This document shows positions 1 to 4,746 of a stretch of DNA of 7,870 nt, piece by piece. Within the stretch, counting starts at the first letter, position 1. Each line of letters opens with the position of its first letter. A model generated the notes under the pieces. That model was not told where the DNA came from. It made no database searches and saw nothing but the letters and a program-made list of their open reading frames with translations. A program made the translations under genes and the position numbers. The DNA is taken from positions 1 to 7,870 of the forward strand of contig JAISRW010000028.1 of assembly GCA_031273405.1 (NCBI GenBank), written 5' to 3'. The stretch comes from Treponema sp. Its GTDB lineage: Bacteria > Spirochaetota > Spirochaetia > Treponematales > Breznakiellaceae.

Positions 1-40
1 AACCGTCGGTTTTCGGAGGGGACTCAAATTTATATGATTT

Positions 41-55
41 TGGGGCAAAGCCCCA
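41..55. repeat. Short perfect palindrome (hairpin) in the left intergenic region
   Basis: TGGGGC and GCCCCA form a perfect 6-bp stem around an AAA loop. No T-run follows on either strand, so it is not a standard intrinsic terminator. It lies 32 bases before a second, longer palindrome and shares the string TTTTGGGG with it (38-45 and 104-111). The pair looks like a REP-type intergenic repeat, but copy number cannot be judged from one window. Confidence 0.5.
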
Positions 56-87
56 CAAACTCCTAGCTTTTTGCTTTATCCAGAGGC

Positions 88-114
88 TTTCCCAAAACTG
101 AAGTTTTGGGGAAA
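88..114. repeat. Long palindrome, REP-like hairpin
   Basis: The arm TTTCCCAAAAC (88-98) pairs with GTTTTGGG-G-AAA (103-114) around a TGAA loop. This gives eight continuous pairs, one bulged G and three more pairs. No T-run follows in either direction (CAACC after it on the plus strand, GCCTC on the minus strand), so termination is not the obvious role. It could be the processed 3' end of an upstream transcript or a dispersed intergenic repeat. Confidence 0.55.
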
Positions 115-142
115 CAACCTTAAATTCTCCATAGTCCAAATA

Positions 143-173
143 CTGACAGCGTATTAGTGGTTAAATTTAAAAT
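143..173 (+). promoter_or_regulatory. Candidate sigma-70 promoter for the ligase operon
   Basis: CTGACA (143-148, five of six to TTGACA) is followed after 19 bases by TAAAAT (168-173, five of six to TATAAT). The spacer is longer than the preferred 17, so this is only a candidate. It would start transcription near 180, leaving a leader of about 25 bases that includes the ribosome binding site GGAGGG (195-200), five bases before the ATG at 206. I see no better promoter in 1-205. Confidence 0.35.
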
Positions 174-205
174 TCCTGCCGACAATCAATATATGGAGGG
201 TACTC

Positions 206-1792
206 ATGGGGGAAAGACAGAAGGAAAGGATACTGATCCTCGGCGCCGGGGTCATGCAGGGGCCGGCCTTGAAGATAGCGAAGGAAATGGGTCTCGAAAC
301 CGTAGCGGCCGATGTCGACGGCAGGGCGCCGTCAATTCCCCTGGCGGATCGCTTTGAGAGGGTGGATCTTAAGGACAAGGAGGGGATAGAAGCTCTGGCC
401 CGTTCCCTTATGGAAGACGGAGGGCTTGCGGGGATAATGACCGCCGGCACCGACTTCTCCGCCACCGCAGCCTGGGCCGCGGAACGGCTGGGGCTGCCGG
501 GGATTCCCTACGAAACCGCCCTGGACGCTTCGGACAAGGAAAGAATGCGTCGGCGCTTTAGGGCTGCCGGAGTTCCTTCCCCGGAATTTATCATTCTCAA
601 TGGCTCCCCGCCCCCGGATTTTTCGCTTCCCTTCTCCTGGCCGGCGGTGGTAAAGCCCGTGGACAATATGGGGTCCAGGGGCTGCCGCCGGGTGGACAAC
701 TTCGCCGAACTCCGGGACGCCCTGGCGGATGCCCTCAAATTTTCCCGCTCCCGCAGGGCCATTGTGGAAGAATATATGGAAGGCCCGGAATTTTCGGTGG
801 ACGCCCTGGTATACAGTGGGGAGATCACCATCTGCGGCCTGGCGGACCGGCACATCTTCTTTCCTCCCTATTTTATCGAAATGGGCCATACCATGCCAAC
901 GGATCTGCCGCTTGAAAAAGCCCGGGCCCTCCTTGAGGTCTTTAAGGCCGGGGTCAGGGCACTGGGGATAGACAACGGCGCGGCCAAGGGGGACATCAAG
1001 CTTACCCCCAAAGGGCCCATGATCGGGGAGATCGCCGCCCGGCTTTCCGGGGGCTATATGTCGGGCTGGACCTACCCCTATGCTTCGGGGGTGCTGCCCA
1101 CCAGGGGGGCCATACAGATCTGCCTGGGGAAAAAGCCCGACCGCCTGGAGCCGGAAAAAACCTGGACCTGCGCCGAGAGGGCCTTCATCTCTATTCCGGG
1201 GAAGGTTCTTTCGATCCATGGTATTGACGAAGCCTCCTCGATTCCGGGGGTCAAAGACCTTTTCCTCAGAATCGAACAGGGAAGCTCCGTAATCTTCCCG
1301 GAGAACAACGTCACCAAATGCGGCAACGTCATCAGCGCCGCCGCCGGCCGGGAAGAGGCCGTCCGCTCCGCCGAAGAGGCCGCCCGCGCTGTCCTCATCA
1401 GGCTGGAAGCGCCCAACAGGGCTACCGCCGCCTTTCTCGCAGCCTTTCCCCAGGAGGCGGCCTGGGGCGCTTTCCCCCCGGACGCCTTTCCTCTCGATGG
1501 CGAACTCCTCTCCCTCCTGGAAGCCCTGGAGGAAGGAAGCCCCGCGGGCAAGAAAGGGGAACCGGCCCTTCTTCCCTTCCCCGCCCTGGTCTCCTCGGAT
1601 CTTAGGGATTATATGGGCCGCGGCGTCGAGGAAAGCCTCGCCGCAGTACGCCGGCTCAGCGGCCTGACCCTGCCGCCGGCCTTGCCCGGCGAAGACCGGC
1701 CCCTTTTGGGCCGCGGTTTCTGGGCCGCCCTTGTCCGGGGAGGATACCAGGGGGCCCTGTACTACATCGACTGCCTGGGACTAGTACCGTGA
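206..1792 (+). CDS. ATP-grasp ligase, amino-acid-ligase-like, with unassigned C-terminal extension
   Basis: Probable cytosolic enzyme that uses ATP to activate a carboxylate and join it to an amine through an acyl-phosphate; the substrates are unknown. Residues 7-100 form the Rossmann-like pre-ATP-grasp domain, with the glycine turn ILGAGVMQGP (10-20). The ATP-grasp fold follows: VVKPVDNMGSRG (148-159) supplies the ATP lysine K150 and the glycine loop, EEYMEGPEFSVD (188-199) is the hinge and nucleotide contact, and EIAARLSGG (275-283) is the metal-binding segment. GHTMPTDLP (227-235) fits the L-amino-acid-ligase/biotin-carboxylase-like branch. Residues about 318-395 resemble the C-terminal domain of that branch. 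Residues about 400-528 match nothing I recognise. The ATG at 206 has GGAGGG five bases upstream. The amidase gene starts 28 bases after the stop, so the two are probably co-transcribed. The ATP-grasp fold is clear; the exact ligase type is inference. Confidence 0.88.
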   Translation: MGERQKERILILGAGVMQGPALKIAKEMGLETVAADVDGRAPSIPLADRFERVDLKDKEGIEALARSLMEDGGLAGIMTAGTDFSATAAWAAERLGLPGIPYETALDASDKERMRRRFRAAGVPSPEFIILNGSPPPDFSLPFSWPAVVKPVDNMGSRGCRRVDNFAELRDALADALKFSRSRRAIVEEYMEGPEFSVDALVYSGEITICGLADRHIFFPPYFIEMGHTMPTDLPLEKARALLEVFKAGVRALGIDNGAAKGDIKLTPKGPMIGEIAARLSGGYMSGWTYPYASGVLPTRGAIQICLGKKPDRLEPEKTWTCAERAFISIPGKVLSIHGIDEASSIPGVKDLFLRIEQGSSVIFPENNVTKCGNVISAAAGREEAVRSAEEAARAVLIRLEAPNRATAAFLAAFPQEAAWGAFPPDAFPLDGELLSLLEALEEGSPAGKKGEPALLPFPALVSSDLRDYMGRGVEESLAAVRRLSGLTLPPALPGEDRPLLGRGFWAALVRGGYQGALYYIDCLGLVP

Positions 1793-1820
1793 TTAGTCTA
1801 AACAGGGTACTGGGGAGATC

Positions 1821-2903
1821 ATGAAAAAGCCCCTCCTGGCGGTTTTGCTGTTTTTGCCCTCCCTTCTCTACGCCCAGGCCCCCCCTCAAAGCTCCCGAAC
1901 CGGGACGCTGGGCCTGGAGGAGGCGCTTAAAAACCTGGAGACCGGGGAAGCGGGGCAGGCGGAGCTCCGCTGGGACCCTTTTTTCTGTTCCGGCCTTCTT
2001 TCTTCCGGGGAACATTACGCCGCCTTTGTTTCCGGCGGGCCGGGTGAGACCGGGCCGGTGCTCCTGGATAACCGGGAAGTCCTTTCCCTCCCCCTTCCCT
2101 TTATGGAACAGGGGACGCTCAGGTTCCCCGAAACCTTCGTCTCCCAGGTAAAAAGCGTGTTTAACCGCTATACCCAGGAAGATCATTCCCGGCTCAGGAT
2201 CGCCGCCATCATAGTGGACCCCGGCCACGGCGGCAAGGATTCGGGCGCCATCGGGGAGCATATAATCCAGGGCAAGCCCTTCAAATCGGTGGAAAAGGAC
2301 ATCGTCCTCAAGGTTTCGCGGCTCCTCCACGAGAAGCTCACCGCCGCTTTCCCTGATAAACGCATACTCCTCACCAGGGAGGGGGATACCTTCCCCAGCC
2401 TGGAACAGCGGGTCGATCTGGCCAACGCGGTACCCCTCAAGGGTAACGAGGCGATCATCTTTATATCGATTCATGCCAACGCCTCCCAAAACAAAAAGGC
2501 CCGGGGCTATGAAGTCTGGTATCTCCCCCAGGATTACCGCCGGGACTTGCTGGATAAGTCCAGGTACGAGGATTCAACGGTCTTTTTGATAGAAAATGCC
2601 ATGCTGGAGGAGGAATTTACCACCGAAAGCATACTCATGGCCGGTTCCATACTCAAGCGCATTGACGAAAACCTGGGGAAGCAAATTCCCTCCCGGGGCC
2701 TTAAGGCCGAAAACTGGTTCGTGGTACGGAACGCCCGGATGCCCTCGGTGTTGGTGGAACTTGGTTTTGTCACCAACGAAACCGACGCACTCCTGATGAA
2801 CGACGACGGATACTTGAAGAACCTTTCGGAAGCGTTATATAAGGGAATAACCGACTTTGTCGCCTTATTTGAACGTTCCGGAGGATTTACCGCCCTGCAA
2901 TGA
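1821..2903 (+). CDS. N-acetylmuramoyl-L-alanine amidase (Amidase_3), secreted
   Basis: Zinc amidase that cuts the bond between N-acetylmuramic acid and L-alanine of the peptidoglycan stem peptide, acting in the periplasm. Residues 1-19 are a signal peptide with a KK start, a leucine-rich core and a likely cut near LYA-QA; there is no lipobox cysteine. The catalytic domain spans about 127-350: VDPGHGGKDSGAIG contains zinc ligand H136, SVEKDIVLK contains E158, FISIHANAS contains H218, and VLVELGFVTNETD contains the catalytic E313, so the active site is complete. Residues about 21-120 form a separate N-terminal region; the stretch 86-110 loosely recalls a copper-amine-oxidase-N type stalk repeat, a weak guess. 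The ATG has GGGGAG at 1812-1817, only three bases upstream. The stop overlaps the next start as ATGA (2900-2903), implying translational coupling with the GerMN protein. The family is certain; its cellular role (cell separation, recycling or flagellar passage) is not. Confidence 0.95.
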   Translation: MKKPLLAVLLFLPSLLYAQAPPQSSRTGTLGLEEALKNLETGEAGQAELRWDPFFCSGLLSSGEHYAAFVSGGPGETGPVLLDNREVLSLPLPFMEQGTLRFPETFVSQVKSVFNRYTQEDHSRLRIAAIIVDPGHGGKDSGAIGEHIIQGKPFKSVEKDIVLKVSRLLHEKLTAAFPDKRILLTREGDTFPSLEQRVDLANAVPLKGNEAIIFISIHANASQNKKARGYEVWYLPQDYRRDLLDKSRYEDSTVFLIENAMLEEEFTTESILMAGSILKRIDENLGKQIPSRGLKAENWFVVRNARMPSVLVELGFVTNETDALLMNDDGYLKNLSEALYKGITDFVALFERSGGFTALQ

Positions 2904-3400
2904 ACTTAGTTAAAAATGCCCGGGATTCCCTGTCCCGGTTTTTCGGAAAAAAAAGGAACCGCCGTTTATGCTATCTCGTCCTTATAGGAATTTTCGCCCT
3001 GGGAGATTTTTTTATTTCCGGGCTTGTCAGAAGGACTTTTGTGTTCTATTCTAATATTGAAGGGACTGCGGTGGTAGAGGATCGTATGCTGCGCCGGTCT
3101 TCATCCAGAGAAACCGATATAAACCGGTATGTGGATGAAGTTCTTTTAGGCCCGGTTTCGCCCGATTCCGCCCCGCTTTTTCCCAGCGGGACCCGGCTCG
3201 AGTCCTTTATGTACCGGGACGGCATTGTTTACGCGGATCTTTCGGAATCGGCCCTCTTTCCCCCGGGGGGGGCGGACCTTTTCCGGAATTTCCTCGTCCT
3301 TAACGAGGGGATCCGCAGGAATTTCTCCTTTGTGGAAGGAGTGAAAATCTTTATCGGCGGAAAAGAAGTTTTTTTTAATGAATTTCGTGAAATTTTTTGA
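2900..3400 (+). CDS. Membrane-anchored GerMN-domain protein
   Basis: Small protein of 166 residues. A basic N-terminus (KKRNRR, 17-22) precedes one membrane segment, about 24-43, so the rest should lie in the periplasm. Residues about 47-158 resemble the GerMN domain (first named for spore germination protein GerM): VDEVLLGPVSPDSAPLFPSG, then GTRLESF, the strand GIVYADLSESALF, and the helix FRNFLVLNEGIRRNF ending in GVKIFIGGKEV. GerMN domains are often found with or fused to Amidase_3 enzymes, which fits the 4-base overlap with the amidase gene. A GGAGG lies 15 bases before the ATG (2880-2884), too far for ordinary initiation, so translation likely depends on ribosomes finishing the amidase. 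The end of the gene overlaps the -35 box of a flaA promoter. It contains A8, G8 and T8 runs. No enzymatic activity is expected; it may bind or position the amidase or peptidoglycan. Confidence 0.82.
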   Translation: MNLVKNARDSLSRFFGKKRNRRLCYLVLIGIFALGDFFISGLVRRTFVFYSNIEGTAVVEDRMLRRSSSRETDINRYVDEVLLGPVSPDSAPLFPSGTRLESFMYRDGIVYADLSESALFPPGGADLFRNFLVLNEGIRRNFSFVEGVKIFIGGKEVFFNEFREIF

Positions 3401-3414
3401 AAATCTGCCGATAA
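3388..3414 (+). promoter_or_regulatory. Sigma-28 (FliA) type flagellar promoter upstream of flaA
   Basis: TGAAATTT (3388-3395), an 11-base spacer, then GCCGATAA (3407-3414). The consensus known for enterobacterial sigma-28 is TAAAGTTT-N11-GCCGATAA, and treponemal flagellar genes use similar sites. Here 14 of 16 positions match, the -10 element is perfect and the spacing is exact. Transcription would start near 3421 and give a flaA leader of about 110 bases. The -35 element and the start of the spacer overlap the 3' end of the GerMN gene. Confidence 0.72.
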
Positions 3415-3440
3415 TGTAAGTAAGATTTGCCGGTAGGGTG

Positions 3441-3468
3441 TTGACAAAATAAATGTATCTCGTATACT
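3441..3468 (+). promoter_or_regulatory. Strong sigma-70 promoter of flaA
   Basis: TTGACA (3441-3446, perfect) and TATACT (3463-3468, five of six) are separated by 16 bases. The expected start is near 3475, giving a leader of about 55 bases before the flaA ATG at 3531. It lies 54 bases downstream of the sigma-28 element, so flaA appears to have tandem promoters. Confidence 0.8.
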
Positions 3469-3493
3469 TACCTAAGAATCGGATTTTTGCTAT

Positions 3494-3513
3494 TTAGGGC
3501 AAATTAGGGCAAA
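3494..3513 (+). repeat. Perfect 10-bp tandem repeat in the flaA leader
   Basis: TTAGGGCAAA occurs twice, at 3494-3503 and 3504-3513, directly abutting. It sits between the predicted transcription starts and the ribosome binding site AAAGGAG (3518-3524). Ten bases is about one helical turn, so a protein could bind both copies on one face of the DNA; the copies could also act in the RNA. The role is unknown. Confidence 0.7.
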
Positions 3514-3530
3514 CTTGAAAGGAGTTTTGA

Positions 3531-4592
3531 ATGAAACGGATTGTCATTCTTATCGCCATCGTGCTGTTTTCTGCCGGTATGGTATTCGCTGATGAAGCTG
3601 TTCTGATTGATTTCGGTCAGCTTTTTGCGGATATCCATGTTTCCACTGGTCCGGACGAAACGGACGCCGAGCCTAATCAAAACCGCCAGACTGTAATGGA
3701 CTACGGTCAGGTGGCCGGCGCCAGTTATACCCCGGCGCAGCGGGCTATAATGAAAACATCGCTGGCCATTAAGAATTGGGATGTGGTGTTGTCTTCCTCT
3801 TCCCAAACGGTAACCAATGTGGGTAATACTTATGTTCGGGAGGCCACTTCCAAGGGATATTGGGGAAACGGCTCAGAAACCAAAGTCATGGGCGTCCGGG
3901 TTCATTACCCGGTAGAGAATTTTTATTCCAAAGCGACTATTAAGCCGCCTTTTGAAATTCCCGCCTATGAACCCGTGTCCGAGATAGGGGATGACGGTAC
4001 TATCGCGCCGTCTGATGCGAGCGGAATCACCAGCGTCAGCCGTTTTGAAAACGGTTTCGGGGTGGTAAAAAACGTGGGGACCATCAAATCCATTTCCGTC
4101 AGGGCTTATGGTCTTAATTTCCCCCACGGCCTCAATGTGATCCTCATCGATGGAAACGGCAACGAAAAAGTTTGTTTCATGGGGTATCTCAACTACGACG
4201 GTTGGGGGGAGCTTACCTGGGACAACCCCCAGTACATCACGGAAGTCCGGAACCGGGATCTCAGGATTTATCCCCTCTATCCCGTTAACACTCCTTTTCT
4301 AAAGTTCGGCGGGTTCCGTATTGACCGGGACGCCGATAGAATCGGCGGTGATTTTGTCGCCTACTTTAAAGACGTAAGAATCGTCTACGATAAAGCGGTG
4401 CTTGATACCGACAGGGATATTGATGACGAAGAACTCTGGCAAATCATTACGGAACGGGAAACCGCCAAGAAGGTGTTCGAAATGGACCGGTTTGGGGAGA
4501 AACAAGTGCTCCGTTATCTGGATAGCCAGAGACAGGCTCAGGAATTGAACTTTAGCGACCCGAGACGTGCGCAGCAAGAAGAGCAGCAGTAA
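3531..4592 (+). CDS. flaA: Flagellar filament outer layer (sheath) protein FlaA
   Basis: Sheath protein that covers the FlaB core of spirochaetal periplasmic flagella. The 353-residue product has a clear signal peptide (MKRIVILIAIVLFSAGMVFA, cut after A20 before DEAV), so it is exported to the periplasm by the Sec route. The mature protein shows features typical of treponemal FlaA: LIDFGQL near the N-terminus, SLAIKNWDVVLSSSS (77-91), MGVRVHYP (120-127), SISVRAYGLNFPHGLNV (187-203), an aromatic segment GWGELTWDNPQYI (224-236), and VAYFKDVRIVYD (276-287). The C-terminus is a charged helix ending in a glutamine-rich tail (346-353). The length is normal for the family. AAAGGAG (3518-3524) stands six bases before the ATG. 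Expression looks monocistronic and strong: two promoters upstream and a strong terminator downstream. Its base composition is more AT-rich than the ligase and mutS2 genes. Confidence 0.95.
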   Translation: MKRIVILIAIVLFSAGMVFADEAVLIDFGQLFADIHVSTGPDETDAEPNQNRQTVMDYGQVAGASYTPAQRAIMKTSLAIKNWDVVLSSSSQTVTNVGNTYVREATSKGYWGNGSETKVMGVRVHYPVENFYSKATIKPPFEIPAYEPVSEIGDDGTIAPSDASGITSVSRFENGFGVVKNVGTIKSISVRAYGLNFPHGLNVILIDGNGNEKVCFMGYLNYDGWGELTWDNPQYITEVRNRDLRIYPLYPVNTPFLKFGGFRIDRDADRIGGDFVAYFKDVRIVYDKAVLDTDRDIDDEELWQIITERETAKKVFEMDRFGEKQVLRYLDSQRQAQELNFSDPRRAQQEEQQ

Positions 4593-4602
4593 AATTTGAT
4601 AG

Positions 4603-4626
4603 AGGTCATGTCATAAACATAGACCT
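4603..4626 (+). other. Imperfect hairpin just after flaA
   Basis: AGGTCATG (4603-4610) can pair with CAT-A-GACCT (4618-4626), an eight-pair stem with one bulged A and a seven-base loop. It starts ten bases after the flaA stop and has no T-run, so it is not a terminator. It might protect the flaA mRNA 3' end or bind a regulator. This is weak evidence; short hairpins of this kind arise by chance. Confidence 0.3.
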
Positions 4627-4656
4627 GGCAGTTTGTTGCATTGGTGCATAAATAAT

Positions 4657-4686
4657 GTGACAGGTTTCTGGAAGTTATGTCATGAT
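4657..4686 (+). promoter_or_regulatory. Tentative extended -10 promoter for the RelA/SpoT-TPR gene
   Basis: GTGACA (4657-4662, five of six to the -35 consensus), an 18-base spacer ending in TGT, then CATGAT (4681-4686, four of six). The TG one base before the -10 makes it an extended -10 candidate. Transcription would start near 4692, inside the left arm of the flaA terminator, so its own RNA would lack part of that hairpin. This would explain how the downstream gene is expressed despite the terminator, but the match is modest. Confidence 0.22.
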
Positions 4687-4688
4687 AC

Positions 4689-4734
4689 AGGCTGTCTGAA
4701 ATTAACCGCCTTGGTTTCAGACAGCCTTTTTTTT
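4689..4734 (+). terminator. Strong intrinsic terminator after flaA
   Basis: AGGCTGTCTGAAA (4689-4701) and TTTCAGACAGCCT (4715-4727) form a perfect 13-bp stem with a 13-base loop, followed by T8 (4727-4734). It is the strongest terminator in the window. It ends 12 bases before the next start codon. Confidence 0.93.
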
Positions 4735-4740
4735 GCCGGA

Positions 4741-4746
4741 ATGTAA
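4741..4746 (+). promoter_or_regulatory. Start-stop element ATGTAA directly before the next ATG
   Basis: ATG at 4741 is followed at once by TAA (4744-4746) and then by the ATG of the RelA/SpoT-TPR gene at 4747, in the same frame. Neither ATG has a good Shine-Dalgarno: only GGA (4738-4740) stands near, six bases before 4747. Start-stop codon pairs can stall or recycle ribosomes, so it could lower translation of the gene. It may also be chance in AT-rich spacer. Confidence 0.3.

Noticed and set aside
3..101. Open frame entering from the left edge and ending at TGA 99-101
   Set aside because: Only about 32 codons, running through both palindromes, with no recognisable protein features; as likely repeat sequence as the tail of a gene.
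162..185. Possible sigma-28 promoter before the ligase gene (TAAATTTA and GCCGACAA)
   Set aside because: The -10 matches seven of eight, but the spacer is 8 instead of 11 bases and the start would fall at about 192, almost in the ribosome binding site.
332..1219. Long minus-strand open frame inside the ligase gene
   Set aside because: Antisense shadow in GC-rich coding sequence; rich in Gly, Pro and Arg with no domain, while the plus-strand frame has clear ATP-grasp motifs.
1656..2489. Minus-strand open frame spanning the ligase end and amidase start
   Set aside because: Crosses two convincing genes and shows no protein-like motifs.
3401..3428. Inverted repeat AAATCT/AGATTT after the GerMN gene as a terminator
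   Set aside because: Six weak pairs, a 16-base loop and no T-run; it overlaps the sigma-28 -10 element.
4332..4339. GCCGATAG inside flaA as a second sigma-28 -10 element
   Set aside because: No -35 at the required distance and it encodes conserved protein sequence.
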